Origin: Flavobacterium sp.
Lineage (GTDB): Bacteria; Bacteroidota; Bacteroidia; Flavobacteriales; Flavobacteriaceae
Reading direction: 5' to 3'
Assembly: GCF_024710485.1 (NCBI RefSeq)
Contig: NZ_JANJUQ010000006.1
Location: 1 to 64,000, forward strand
Length of the DNA: 64,000 nt
How positions within the stretch are numbered: position 1 is the first letter of the stretch; the number at the start of each line of letters is the position of its first letter. Positions 26,109 through 34,894 of this stretch are shown here, one piece after another. The position numbers were made by a program, and so were the translations under genes. The notes under the pieces are model-generated. The model made no database searches. It was not told the origin of the DNA and worked only from the letters and a program-made list of their open reading frames with translations.

Positions 26109-27395
26109 TTATTGATTGTTTAGTTTGAGTATTCCTTGTTTTAAAATTTGGCCGAACTCGTACATGTCTTCGTAAGAACAGTAGAATGGTGCCGGAGCTA
26201 AACGGATAACGTTTGGTTCGCGCCAATCGGTGATGACACCGTTTTGCATTAAATAATCGAATAGGCTTCGGCCTTGCCCGTGGAGGAAAACCGAAAGTTG
26301 GCAAGCGCGTTCCTCTTGATTGGACGGTGTGATGATTTCAAATTCGGCGCCTTCTAACTCGGCATCAATCTGGTGTAAAATAAACTCCAAATACGCAGTT
26401 AACTGATTGCGTTTTTTGATGAGTTTTTCTATACCGACTTCAGCAAACATTTCGACAGAAGCCAAATACGGTGCTAACGACAAAATGGGTAAGTTACTCA
26501 CTTGCCAACCGTCGGCGCCGTGTACCGGATCGAACTGCGGTTCCATTTTGAAACGGCGTTCTTTGTTGTGTCCCCACCAACCGGCAAAACGCGGTAAATT
26601 GGTGGTATGGTGTTTTTCGTGTACGAAACAACCGGAAGCATTTCCGGGTCCGGAGTTCATGTATTTGTAACTGCACCAAGCGGCAAAATCGACATTCCAA
26701 TCGTGTAAGTGTAACTCGATATTTCCGGCGGCGTGTGCTAAATCGAAACCTACTTTGGCGCCTACTTGATGTCCGGCCTCGGTGATGACTTTCATATCGA
26801 AAACCTGACCGGTGTAATAATTGACACCTCCGATTAAAACCAAAGCCAGCTCCTCGCCTACTTCATTGATTTTGGCAATGATATCTTCTAAGCGAATATT
26901 GTGCTCACCTTCGCGGCGTTTGATTTCTACAATAGCGTCTTCGGGTTGGTAACCGTGAAAGGCAACCTGACTTTGGAACATGTATTGGTCGGATGGAAAA
27001 GCTTTTTCTTCACAGATGATTTTATAGCGAGTGGCTGTAGGTTGGTAGAACGACACCATTAACAAATGCAAGTTAATGGTGAGCGTATTCATCACGGTAA
27101 TTTCCGAAGGTTTGGCGCCAACAATTTGACTTAACGGTTGTGCGAAACGTTCGTGGTAATCCCACCAAGGTTTGTTGGCGTAAAAATGGCCTTCTACGGC
27201 TAAATTGGCCCAATCGTTCATCACCTCATCAACATATTGCTTGGTGCGTTTGGGTTGTAAGCCTAGTGAATTTCCGGTGAAGTACACCACATTTTTACCG
27301 TTGTGTTGCGGGAAAATGAATTCGTTGCGGTAGTTTTTAAGTTCGTCTTGTGCATCCAGTTGTTGGGCGAACTCGCGGGTATTTTGAAACGTCAT
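26109..27395 (-). CDS. kynU: Kynureninase
   Basis: Kynureninase is a PLP enzyme that splits kynurenine or 3-hydroxykynurenine into (3-hydroxy)anthranilate and alanine. The 428-aa protein has family hallmarks YFTGNSLGLQPK near residue 40, EVTVMNTLTINLHLLM, the PLP-binding GFDLAHAAGNIELHLHDW (Asp for the pyridine nitrogen), and the Schiff-base lysine in WCSYKYMNSGPG near 245. ACQLSVFLHGQG and VIRLAPAPFYCSYEDMYEF lie near the end. With the KMO at 17318-18658 it provides two successive steps toward 3-hydroxyanthranilate. The genes are not adjacent. Confidence 0.93.
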   Translation of the reverse strand: MTFQNTREFAQQLDAQDELKNYRNEFIFPQHNGKNVVYFTGNSLGLQPKRTKQYVDEVMNDWANLAVEGHFYANKPWWDYHERFAQPLSQIVGAKPSEITVMNTLTINLHLLMVSFYQPTATRYKIICEEKAFPSDQYMFQSQVAFHGYQPEDAIVEIKRREGEHNIRLEDIIAKINEVGEELALVLIGGVNYYTGQVFDMKVITEAGHQVGAKVGFDLAHAAGNIELHLHDWNVDFAAWCSYKYMNSGPGNASGCFVHEKHHTTNLPRFAGWWGHNKERRFKMEPQFDPVHGADGWQVSNLPILSLAPYLASVEMFAEVGIEKLIKKRNQLTAYLEFILHQIDAELEGAEFEIITPSNQEERACQLSVFLHGQGRSLFDYLMQNGVITDWREPNVIRLAPAPFYCSYEDMYEFGQILKQGILKLNNQ

Positions 27396-27478
27396 GGTGG
27401 TAGTTTAGTTTGGCGTAAAAGTAAAAAAAAGCAAAAAGAAAAAAGGGAAAAGGGAAAAGTTTATTGCACCGATTGTCC

Positions 27479-27563
27479 TAGCCCCGATTGGAGTGGAAAT
27501 CCTTTTTGGCTTTTCATTTTCTGAAAGCCAAAAAGATTGTAGCGGAAAGCGGGACACAGCTCC
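27479..27563 (+). repeat. Dispersed palindromic element, copy 4
   Basis: This copy reads TAGCCCCGATTGGAGTGGAA, then a hairpin CTTTTTGGCTTT/AAAGCCAAAAAG (27502-27535), then GATTGTAGCGGAAAGCGGGA and ends AGCTCC. It lies between kynU (start) and the queA terminator, both genes leftward. Confidence 0.85.
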
Positions 27564-27570
27564 AAAAAAA

Positions 27571-27594
27571 AATCCCAACATTGCTGTCGGGATT
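27571..27594 (-). terminator. Intrinsic terminator of queA
   Basis: Stem AATCCCGACA/TGTTGGGATT with one G-U pair, followed on the minus strand by nine T residues. It begins a few bases past the queA stop. Confidence 0.85.
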
Positions 27595-27600
27595 GTATTT

Positions 27601-28650
27601 TTAGATGATTAACATCGCGTCGCCGTAGGAATAGAAGCGGTATTTTTCTTTGATGGCTTCTTCGTAGGCTTTTTTCATTAGGTCGTGACCACAGAAAGCG
27701 GAAATCATCATGAGCAAAGTCGATTTTGGTGTATGGAAATTGGTAATCATACAATCGGCGATGCTGAAATCGTAAGGCGGGAAGATGAATTTGTTGGTCC
27801 AACCCGTGTAAGGATTCAGCGTTCTGTTAGACGAAACGGAGCTTTCGATGGCGCGCATGGAAGTAGTTCCCACGCAACAAATTTTGCGCTTGTTTTCTTT
27901 AGCTCTGTTAACGATATCACAAGCTTCTTGGTTGATGATAAGCTCTTCTGAGTCCATTTTGTGCTTAGACAGATCTTCTACTTCTACCGGATTGAAAGTC
28001 CCTAAACCTACGTGAAGAGTGATTTCGGCGAAGTTTACCCCTTTGATTTCCAAACGCTTTAGCAAGTGTTTAGAGAAGTGTAAACCAGCAGTTGGAGCAG
28101 CTACAGCACCTTCTTCTTTGGCGTAGATGGTTTGGTAGCGTTCGGCATCCTCTTCAGTCACTTCGCGGTTGATGTATTTTGGGATTGGAGTTTCGCCCAA
28201 TTCGGTTAATTTTCTTCTGAATTCGCTGTATGAACCATCGTATAAGAAACGTAAAGTTCTACCGCGAGACGTGGTATTATCGATTACTTCTGCCACCAAT
28301 GAATCGTCGTCACCAAAGTACAATTTGTTTCCGATACGGATTTTACGCGCCGGATCTACCAAAACGTCCCAAAGGCGTTGTTCGGCATTTAATTCACGCA
28401 ACAAAAACACTTCGATACGGGCGCCGGTTTTTTCTTTGTTCCCGTACATACGTGCCGGAAATACTTTAGTGTTGTTTAAAATCATCACATCACCGTCGTC
28501 GAAATAATCGATTACATCTTTGAAAAGTTTGTGCTCGATGGTTTTGGTTTTTCGATTTACGACCATTAATCTGGATTCGTCTCTGTTTTCTGTTGGAAAT
28601 TCCGCAAGTAATTCGGCCGGAAGATTAAAGTTAAAATGAGATAATTTCAT
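27601..28650 (-). CDS. queA: S-adenosylmethionine:tRNA ribosyltransferase-isomerase
   Basis: QueA transfers and rearranges the ribosyl moiety of SAM onto preQ1-modified tRNA to make epoxyqueuosine. The 349-aa protein begins [20 protein letters not shown] with the conserved RDESRLMVV next. It has [12 protein letters not shown] near residue 56, APTAGLHFS near 190, [11 protein letters not shown], and [17 protein letters not shown] near 305, all QueA signatures. The length is typical for the family. With queE (7595-8227) it shows the organism makes queuosine. Confidence 0.95.
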   Translation of the reverse strand: MKLSHFNFNLPAELLAEFPTENRDESRLMVVNRKTKTIEHKLFKDVIDYFDDGDVMILNNTKVFPARMYGNKEKTGARIEVFLLRELNAEQRLWDVLVDPARKIRIGNKLYFGDDDSLVAEVIDNTTSRGRTLRFLYDGSYSEFRRKLTELGETPIPKYINREVTEEDAERYQTIYAKEEGAVAAPTAGLHFSKHLLKRLEIKGVNFAEITLHVGLGTFNPVEVEDLSKHKMDSEELIINQEACDIVNRAKENKRKICCVGTTSMRAIESSVSSNRTLNPYTGWTNKFIFPPYDFSIADCMITNFHTPKSTLLMMISAFCGHDLMKKAYEEAIKEKYRFYSYGDAMLII

Positions 28651-28763
28651 CTAAAAAAGTTTAAAAGTTTGAGGTGGTTCCAAAACTTAATTTGAAACGC
28701 CTGCAAATATACTATTGTGAGATAGGCGTTGTCAAGTGTTTTGGGGTTTATTTTTGAAAATGA

Positions 28764-28795
28764 GGTGCTAGGGAGCAGAGGCACTAGGGTTCTAA
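28764..28795 (+). repeat. Tandem octamer array (GGTNCTAG-like)
   Basis: Four 8-base units: GGTGCTAG, GGAGCAGA, GGCACTAG, GGTTCTAA. The array lies just downstream of the aroA stop. It resembles the octamer array at 3839-3878 in structure, not in sequence. Confidence 0.65.
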
Positions 28796-28808
28796 GGCTT
28801 TTGGTATC

Positions 28809-30062
28809 TTATTGTTCGACTACTGAAAATCCTGCTGATTTTAAATCGGCCCAAAAAGTTGGGTATGACTTCGAGACCACTTCGGCTTCTTCTATTACAA
28901 CAGGCACTTTTATAGCCAATGGTGCAAAAGCCATAGCCATCCGGTGGTCTTGGTAGGTTTTGATGCTGATGTTTGGATTGATGCTTTCCGATTGTTCCAA
29001 TGTCAAACTTTCATGGGTAACAGTTACCTTGGCACCCAATTTTGTTAGCTCAGTTTTCAATGCTTCTAACCTATCCGTTTCCTTTATTTTAAGCGTATGC
29101 AAACCAGTTAAGCGACAAGGCAATCCAAGTCCGAAACACGTCACAGCTATGGTTTGGGCGATGTCGGGACAATTATTAAGTTGCAGGTTATAGGCTGTAA
29201 GTTGCGGGTTATGGGTTTTTCTTAACAGCATACTATTGTTTTCGAAAATCGTTTCTACTCCAAATGCGCTATAAATTTCTACTAAAACGCTATCACCTTG
29301 TAAGCTGTTTGGTTTGTAGCTTGATAAAGTGATTTCGGTTCCGATTTCAGACAGCGCCATGATGGAATACCAATAGGAAGCGGAAGACCAGTCGGATTCA
29401 ATAGTAAGGAGTTGCGGGTTGCGGGTTGCGGGTTGCGGGTTAACTTTAATCGTATTTCCGATGAAGGAAGTTTCTACTCCGATTTCAGTAAGCAAAGCCA
29501 AAGTCATTTTGATGTAAGGCACTGAGGTAATTTCACCTTGTAGTGTAAGTTCTAAGCCGTTTTCCAGTTTTGGAGCGATGAGTAACAAGGCGGAAATGTA
29601 CTGACTGCTGACATTAGCAGGCAAGTTAACTTTGGAGTGTGACAACTTTTTGCCTTTGATCCTTAGCGGTGGAAAACCTTCCTGTTCTTCATAAATAATT
29701 TCGGCGCCGAGTTGTCGCAAGGCTTCGACCAAAATTTTAATCGGGCGCTCTTTCATACGGTTTGAACCGGTTAGGACTACTTCTTTTCCTTCTTGGATGG
29801 CGAAGTAGGCAGTTAGGAATCGCATGGCGGTACCAGCGTGATGGACGTTAATTAGTTGCGGGTTGCGGGTTGCGGGTTGGGCGTTTTGTAATGCTTTCGA
29901 CATCACTTCTGAATCGTCGGAGTTGGAGGTATTTTCCAAAGTCAGATTCGGATACAAGGCTTGTAACAACAATAAGCGATTGGTTTCCGACTTGGATCCG
30001 GTGATAGAAAGTTGCGAGTTGCGGGTTACGAGTTGCGGGTTATGGATAAGCTTTAAATTCAT
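28809..30062 (-). CDS. aroA: 3-phosphoshikimate 1-carboxyvinyltransferase (EPSP synthase) carrying repeat-derived insertions
   Basis: AroA joins shikimate-3-phosphate and phosphoenolpyruvate to EPSP in the shikimate pathway. Core motifs are intact in this 417-aa protein: GSKSETNRLLLLQ, HAGTAMRFLTAYF, LTGSNRMKERPI, ESDWSSASYWYS, KETDRLEALK and YQDHRMAMAF. Four segments (about residues 6-17, 61-70, 209-217, 283-294) are translated from period-7 DNA repeats and read as variants of NPQPATR; each falls between conserved motifs. The start is the ATG at 30062, which shares a base with the SMR stop (TAATG); longer readings run through the SMR gene. It is the last gene of a five-gene leftward operon. 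Activity is probably kept, since no catalytic motif is interrupted. Confidence 0.9.
   Translation of the reverse strand: MNLKLIHNPQLVTRNSQLSITGSKSETNRLLLLQALYPNLTLENTSNSDDSEVMSKALQNAQPATRNPQLINVHHAGTAMRFLTAYFAIQEGKEVVLTGSNRMKERPIKILVEALRQLGAEIIYEEQEGFPPLRIKGKKLSHSKVNLPANVSSQYISALLLIAPKLENGLELTLQGEITSVPYIKMTLALLTEIGVETSFIGNTIKVNPQPATRNPQLLTIESDWSSASYWYSIMALSEIGTEITLSSYKPNSLQGDSVLVEIYSAFGVETIFENNSMLLRKTHNPQLTAYNLQLNNCPDIAQTIAVTCFGLGLPCRLTGLHTLKIKETDRLEALKTELTKLGAKVTVTHESLTLEQSESINPNISIKTYQDHRMAMAFAPLAIKVPVVIEEAEVVSKSYPTFWADLKSAGFSVVEQ
29180..29214 (-). repeat. Intragenic heptamer array in aroA, site 4
   Basis: Five 7-base units on the plus strand: GTTGCAG, GTTATAG, GCTGTAA, GTTGCGG, GTTATGG. 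On the coding strand they read as residues around THNPQLTAYNLQLNN of AroA. Confidence 0.85.
29411..29438 (-). repeat. Intragenic heptamer array in aroA, site 3
   Basis: Four perfect copies of GTTGCGG (plus strand) in tandem. On the coding strand they give [13 protein letters not shown] between the IGNTIK strand and ESDWSSASYW. Confidence 0.92.
29855..29882 (-). repeat. Intragenic heptamer array in aroA, site 2
   Basis: Three perfect GTTGCGG copies followed by GTTGGGC (plus strand). They encode AQPATRNPQL just before the substrate motif HHAGTAMRF. Confidence 0.9.
30011..30045 (-). repeat. Intragenic heptamer array in aroA, site 1
   Basis: Five units: GTTGCGA, GTTGCGG, GTTACGA, GTTGCGG, GTTATGG (plus strand). 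They encode HNPQLVTRNSQL near the AroA N-terminus, directly before SITGSKSETNR. Confidence 0.9.
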
Positions 30063-30388
30063 TATTCCGAAACTACTTTTAATCCGACTATAGAAATGAT
30101 GAGCGTACTGATAAAGAAAACGCGCCAAAAAGTGGCGGGTTCTTTGAAGACAAGAATCCCAACTAAAACACTGCCTACTGCTCCGATGCCTGTCCATACC
30201 GCATAGGCAGTACCAATGGGTAACTCTTTAGTCACTTTGACCAACAGCACCATACTGATGGTAAGGCAAGCCAGAAAACCGGCGTACCAAGACCACATAG
30301 CGGCACCGGAAGCCTCTTTGGCTTTGCCAAGGCAGAATGCAAAAGCGACTTCAAATAATCCGGCGATGACCAAGAGAATCCAGTTCAA
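30062..30388 (-). CDS. Small multidrug resistance (SMR/QacE-like) family transporter
   Basis: The 108-aa protein has four membrane helices and the conserved SMR glutamate in IAGLFEVAFAF (residue 13 or so), plus AYAVWTGIGAVGSVLVGIL, the SMR signature. SMR proteins work as dimers, exchanging protons for cationic drugs or guanidinium. The sequence does not tell which. It lies between a MazG-like gene (one-base gap) and aroA (stop/start overlap). Confidence 0.9.
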   Translation of the reverse strand: MNWILLVIAGLFEVAFAFCLGKAKEASGAAMWSWYAGFLACLTISMVLLVKVTKELPIGTAYAVWTGIGAVGSVLVGILVFKEPATFWRVFFISTLIISIVGLKVVSE

Positions 30389-30389
30389 T

Positions 30390-30716
30390 TTATTTCAGTT
30401 TTTCGTTATTGTGATGGCGATTGTGATCACGTTGGGTTTTTAAATCCATCTTTTTGTCAAAAGCCGCTTTGAGGTCGACTCCTGTTTGGTTGGCCAAACA
30501 CAATACCACAAAAACAACATCGGCTAATTCTTCGCCTAAATCTTTATTTTTGTCGCTCTCTTTTTCGGATTGTTCTCCGTAACGTCGTGCGATGATTCGG
30601 GCTACTTCACCTACTTCTTCGGTGAGTTGCGCCATATTGGTTAGTTCGTTAAAATAACGAACGCCGTGGTTTTTAATCCAATTGTCGACTTCGAGTTGGG
30701 CATTTTTGAGATCCAT
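30390..30716 (-). CDS. MazG-like nucleotide pyrophosphohydrolase
   Basis: This 108-aa all-helical protein matches the MazG-like family. The metal-binding motif pairs are LTEEVGEVARIIARRYGEQ (EExxE type, near residue 31) and LGEELADVVFVVLCLANQTG (ExxD type, near 62). These enzymes hydrolyse NTPs or dNTPs, often non-canonical ones, to monophosphate and pyrophosphate. The gene is tightly packed: one base after the DUF3857 gene and one base before the SMR gene. Confidence 0.87.
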   Translation of the reverse strand: MDLKNAQLEVDNWIKNHGVRYFNELTNMAQLTEEVGEVARIIARRYGEQSEKESDKNKDLGEELADVVFVVLCLANQTGVDLKAAFDKKMDLKTQRDHNRHHNNEKLK

Positions 30717-30717
30717 T

Positions 30718-32718
30718 TTATCCTTTTTTTAAAACAATCTTTTCGGTTTGTTTGTTGATTACCTCTTTAAAAAAACTTTTCAGCGTTTCATAATCATCTG
30801 AACTCATCACAGCTGTATTGATGTCAAAGGTGCAAATCGTTTGAATTTGATTTCCATTGTTGGACAAGTTGAATTTGAAATTGGCCATATCTTCCGGCAT
30901 GGAAATAGCTTTCGGTTCAGGCAAACTCTCAACAACATAGCCGTCAGGCAACGTTAAACTAATGATGTATTTATCTTGGTGTGGAAAAACAAAATCAATA
31001 GGATATTCTCTTTTTTCTTGCTTGAATGGATTTTCATACATGGCAAAAAACAACAAAGGTGAAAGATACATTTTATCCCCGATAATCTCAACAGCATTAT
31101 CAAAATCAAAGTTATAATTTTCAATAATTGGTTTTGACAAATCGTTTCTGTTTTGAACTTCATAATCAGAAATTTCCAATCCCGGTCTAGATTTCTCAAT
31201 TCTTTCCGCCAAACTTTCGTTATTAAGTTTACTGTTTCGTTCTCTGTAACTAAAGGCGTTATAGTCGAAATATTGGTCGCGAATTTTTCCGGAAACTTTA
31301 CCTTCATTGTCTAGTGTGGCAATGACATTGACAACTTCTTTGGAGTTGAAATTCGGCATTAAATCAATTTGGGAAGAAGTTCCGTCTTTTCGAATCAATC
31401 TTCCAAACCAATTCAAATCGCGTATCGGCAAAATATTCGGCAAAGCATTTTTACTAGTGGCATCAAAAAGAATGATTTGACCGTTCAACTCGATACCGGA
31501 AATAACATAATCAAAAGCGTTTCGGGAAGGAAAAAGAGAAATACCGTTTCCTCTTGAGCTAAGGATTACAGGGTTGGCTTCAAAACCGGCATATCGAAAC
31601 ATGGCCGTTAACATTAAATTGATTTCAGCCACATTCCCAACCTTGTCTTGATAAGCTTTTCGTACGCCATCATTACAACTGTAACCGTAAAATTCATTCC
31701 AATTCATTCTGGACTTGACATAGTTGAAAATAACGGCAATTTTTTCTTCATTAGAGGTTATGCCTTTTAAAGCTGTATTGATATCATCATCAAAATAACC
31801 GGTTTTATTTAATTCAACTCCAAAACTATCACTTTTATAAATGGTTGTTACTACATCTTCCCATGTGGTTGATAAATATTTAACGGGTTCATTAGGATAT
31901 TTAACTGAGGTTAACTCGTGTTCGATAATAGCAGTATAATTTTTAATATTGTTTACGAACGATTCATCTTTTAATGCCGGTATATTCTCAATAGTATATA
32001 CAGAAGTAGTTTCATTATAACTTAATTGGCTATTGGTAAAAGACGTCATTGTTACATATCCTTCACCCCTTTGTTTTTCTGATGAATGGATTGTAATTTT
32101 ATTGGTATTGGTTTCTTGTTTAGGAATTAATGAACCTCTCATTAAAGGTTTATAACCAAAATATTCGGGTATTACCGTTTTAAATTGGCTGTAAATTACC
32201 GGGATATCCATTTGAAAAATCCAATCTTCCAAAGAGCCTAAACTCTCCGACTCCAGATCGTATTCAAATTCAATAATTGACCCTTCTTTGACATTGGGTA
32301 AGGCTATTTTCTTTCTGCTCCAAAACTTATTTACTTTCTCATCAAACTCTCCCTCACTTTTAAGTTTGGTCTTTTCCACTTTGCCGTTAACCAAATTATA
32401 CGTGGCAGCGTCCTTAAAATTTAAACGCTCTTTTACGTTGCCTCCAACATAATATCGAACTGATTTATTGGCCAGCTCATAAGCTTCTTTTTTGTAAATT
32501 TTTATTTTAGTTCTGACTTTTGTATTCATCACAAAACCTCTTCCTTCAATAAAAGTGAATCGGACTTCTCCAATGTTAAACAATACTGCAGCCGCTGCAG
32601 TGGAATCCATTGGACAAACTTTTTCTTTTAATTCGTCCACTGTAACTTTGCCTAATTCTCTTTTTTGGGCGAATGTTAAATGGGATAGCAATAATAAAAT
32701 GAGGATTAATTTTTTCAT
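30718..32718 (-). CDS. DUF3857 protein with a degenerate transglutaminase-like domain
   Basis: The 666-aa exported protein has a signal peptide (KKLILILLLLSHLTFAQ), an N-terminal DUF3857 beta domain (VRTKIKIYKKEAYELANKSV), a transglutaminase-like middle domain near residues 310-420, and a C-terminal beta domain. Where active relatives have the catalytic Cys (YGDCK-type), this copy reads KVGNVAEINLML near residue 361, with no Cys. The His position is also replaced (RNAFDYVISG), although a FDATSK Asp remains. It is therefore probably not a working transglutaminase or protease. It lies five bases after the related gene 32724-34634. Confidence 0.82.
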   Translation of the reverse strand: MKKLILILLLLSHLTFAQKRELGKVTVDELKEKVCPMDSTAAAAVLFNIGEVRFTFIEGRGFVMNTKVRTKIKIYKKEAYELANKSVRYYVGGNVKERLNFKDAATYNLVNGKVEKTKLKSEGEFDEKVNKFWSRKKIALPNVKEGSIIEFEYDLESESLGSLEDWIFQMDIPVIYSQFKTVIPEYFGYKPLMRGSLIPKQETNTNKITIHSSEKQRGEGYVTMTSFTNSQLSYNETTSVYTIENIPALKDESFVNNIKNYTAIIEHELTSVKYPNEPVKYLSTTWEDVVTTIYKSDSFGVELNKTGYFDDDINTALKGITSNEEKIAVIFNYVKSRMNWNEFYGYSCNDGVRKAYQDKVGNVAEINLMLTAMFRYAGFEANPVILSSRGNGISLFPSRNAFDYVISGIELNGQIILFDATSKNALPNILPIRDLNWFGRLIRKDGTSSQIDLMPNFNSKEVVNVIATLDNEGKVSGKIRDQYFDYNAFSYRERNSKLNNESLAERIEKSRPGLEISDYEVQNRNDLSKPIIENYNFDFDNAVEIIGDKMYLSPLLFFAMYENPFKQEKREYPIDFVFPHQDKYIISLTLPDGYVVESLPEPKAISMPEDMANFKFNLSNNGNQIQTICTFDINTAVMSSDDYETLKSFFKEVINKQTEKIVLKKG

Positions 32719-32723
32719 CAGGA

Positions 32724-34634
32724 TTAGGATTTGGTAACTATAATTTTTGAATTGTCATTTTTGGCCAGAGTTTCTCTGAATTTTCGGTAACTTTCATATT
32801 TGGTTTTATCATATTTGCCTTTTTTTATCACTAATTTTCTTTGACAAAGTATTTTACCGGGACTCAATTCCTTAAACTCAATTTTATAATACCCAAACTC
32901 TGTATCTAATTCAACTCCGGCAGGCTTGGCTTCAATGATATATCCTTCGGGTATAGAAACCTCAACCTCTGATTCATCTGTATATCCGCGTAAAATTTGA
33001 AAAGGAAACTCTCTGGATTTGTGTTTTTTAGGAACAAAACTGTTTTGATCAAAAGCATTAAGAGCAAACATCAATTTCCCACCGATGTTTTGAGCATAAC
33101 CTTCGGCCTCTAACTCTAATTCCTCCTTAAATTCAATAGTATTCGGATTGTCATGTAAATTAATCTTGTTGATAAAAAGATTGTTAATATTGCCAAACTC
33201 TTCTTTATATAACTTAACCTGATCTTCTTTACTCATCCGTCCTTTCTTGAAGTTAGTATCGTATTGCAAACCATTTGAAAGTATGGCAACCTGTCCTTTT
33301 AAATGTCCTTCCGGCGTCAAGCTGTAACTTCCTTTCAATAGTTTTTTATTATCTTTTTCAGTAAATGTTTTGGTTTTTACAATTTCACCACCTTCCGGTT
33401 TGATGAGCAATACATTTCTGTCATCCGTAAAGTCGCCCTGGAAACCAAAAGGTTGCACCTGACTGGTACATTCTAACCAAAGTAATCCTTTATCGGTGGG
33501 CAAGGTTAGAATGACGTGATTTCCTTGAATGGAAGCAAAATCTTCTTGCAAATCTTTAGTATCATCACTACCGGCGTATACTACCGTGTAATATGATTCT
33601 ACACCGGCCGTTTTTAAAAGTGCTCTGGTATAATTAGTCAAAGCTTTACAATCTCCGTATCCCAATTTATCGACTTCTTTGGCCAACATAGGCTTCCAAC
33701 CACCTATTCCAACTTGAACGCTGACATAACGCGTTTTTTCCTGTACGAATTTGTAAATCAACTTGGCGATGGTGACCGGATTTTTCTCGGCACCGACTAA
33801 TTCTTTAATTTTGGCTTGTGTTTCTGCCGGAATTTCCTCGGTATCGGCTAATAAAGATTGGTAGTACCATTTTCCGAATTCAGCCCAATTGGTTGCTTTG
33901 CCTTCCACATTTTCCAGAGAAAAGTTTTCAAGGGCAAAATAAACAATCGGAAAGACTTTGGTGAAACTCGGAGACAATTCCTCTCTCTTGCGGGCTACTA
34001 CATTTTTGGCGGTATAACTGACCGAGGTGGTCGTCTCTGTCTTTTCAATAAAAGAATGTCCTGAAAAATTGATTTCTTTTACTTTAAGCTTTAACTCGGG
34101 TTTACAAGTTATAGTCATGCCACTTTTTTGAACACTAACCAGATAACCTTCCATGGGACTCCATGGACGAATAAAAGCGGTATTGGAAGTACTTACTTCT
34201 GTTTCAAAAACCATAGTGAAAGGATAAACGGTTGGTGTATAATTCAAATACAAAGCCCTGTTATCATTGAAAATAGAAACACCATCCGCAACACTGACGT
34301 CTCTGAAATCCTTTCTTTTAAACGATTTTAATTCTTTGCCGAAAGCATCATACACTACAGCTTCAATCTTAATAATTTTTCTGTTTTTATCGTGATTTTC
34401 GGAAAGATCCAAATAATTCAACCCCAACTCGTTCAAAACCGTAGTAACAATTTTGGTTTTGACAACCATTTCATTTTGAGCCGAAATATTGATAAAAACT
34501 TCATTTAATCGAACTACCGCATTGGCATTTTGTTTAAGACTATCAGGAATGTCAAGACTAGCATATTCTAACTTTTGAGCACCGGCAGTAAGGGTAAGAA
34601 ATAGAAAAATAAGCGAAAAAAAACTGAGTTTCAT
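32724..34634 (-). CDS. DUF3857 / transglutaminase-like domain protein
   Basis: The 636-aa exported protein (signal SFFSLIFLFLTLTAGAQK) has an N-terminal DUF3857 domain to about residue 250 and a transglutaminase-like cysteine protease domain near 270-400. The catalytic Cys is in LGYGDCKALTNYTRALL (about 328) and the His in IQGNHVILTLP (about 373). A C-terminal beta domain of DUF2569/3858 type follows. Function unknown; periplasmic or surface location is likely. It heads the operon with its inactive paralog, MazG-like, SMR and aroA. A TATATTTG promoter element lies 16 bases before the ATG. Confidence 0.85.
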   Translation of the reverse strand: MKLSFFSLIFLFLTLTAGAQKLEYASLDIPDSLKQNANAVVRLNEVFINISAQNEMVVKTKIVTTVLNELGLNYLDLSENHDKNRKIIKIEAVVYDAFGKELKSFKRKDFRDVSVADGVSIFNDNRALYLNYTPTVYPFTMVFETEVSTSNTAFIRPWSPMEGYLVSVQKSGMTITCKPELKLKVKEINFSGHSFIEKTETTTSVSYTAKNVVARKREELSPSFTKVFPIVYFALENFSLENVEGKATNWAEFGKWYYQSLLADTEEIPAETQAKIKELVGAEKNPVTIAKLIYKFVQEKTRYVSVQVGIGGWKPMLAKEVDKLGYGDCKALTNYTRALLKTAGVESYYTVVYAGSDDTKDLQEDFASIQGNHVILTLPTDKGLLWLECTSQVQPFGFQGDFTDDRNVLLIKPEGGEIVKTKTFTEKDNKKLLKGSYSLTPEGHLKGQVAILSNGLQYDTNFKKGRMSKEDQVKLYKEEFGNINNLFINKINLHDNPNTIEFKEELELEAEGYAQNIGGKLMFALNAFDQNSFVPKKHKSREFPFQILRGYTDESEVEVSIPEGYIIEAKPAGVELDTEFGYYKIEFKELSPGKILCQRKLVIKKGKYDKTKYESYRKFRETLAKNDNSKIIVTKS

Positions 34635-34650
34635 CAGGAATAATTTTTCC

Positions 34651-34658
34651 CAAATATA
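34651..34658 (-). promoter_or_regulatory. Putative -7 element of the DUF3857-to-aroA operon
   Basis: The minus strand reads TATATTTG, an exact TAnnTTTG match 16 bases before the ATG at 34634. Confidence 0.5.
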
Positions 34659-34683
34659 AAAAATTATGATTTTATTTATAATC

Positions 34684-34893
34684 TTATTCCTTATTTTTTT
34701 GTTTAGAAGTAAAGAATTTTTTTATTCTAGGATTGATAAAAACTTCGGATAAAGTCATGAAAAATCCAAAAAAGACAGCCATACCAAAGGATTTTTCAAA
34801 ATCCCTGTCTGCTTCGGTGTAATACATCATCAAACCGAAAAGTGTTCCGTAAATTAAAAACCCAACTATTAAGGTAATGACCTTCTGTTTCAT
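34684..34893 (-). CDS. Small two-helix membrane protein downstream of dtd
   Basis: The 69-aa protein begins MKQKVITLIVGFLIYGTLFG and has two hydrophobic helices (about residues 4-22 and 34-54) and a basic C-terminus (RIKKFFTSKQKNKE). The ATG at 34893 lies one base after the dtd stop; an in-frame ATG at 34917 is inside dtd and less likely. No family recognised. Confidence 0.6.
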   Translation of the reverse strand: MKQKVITLIVGFLIYGTLFGLMMYYTEADRDFEKSFGMAVFFGFFMTLSEVFINPRIKKFFTSKQKNKE

Positions 34894-34894
34894 A

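Noticed and set aside
28729..28956. A rightward ORF of 75 codons past aroA
   Set aside because: Half of it is antisense to the end of aroA and the rest is the octamer array. No support as a gene.
29411..29438. CRISPR or a phase-variation array
   Set aside because: There are no spacers, so it is not CRISPR. Units are 7 bases, and the gene is in frame with all motifs present, so I report it as a repeat; phase variation by unit loss would be possible but there is no direct sign.
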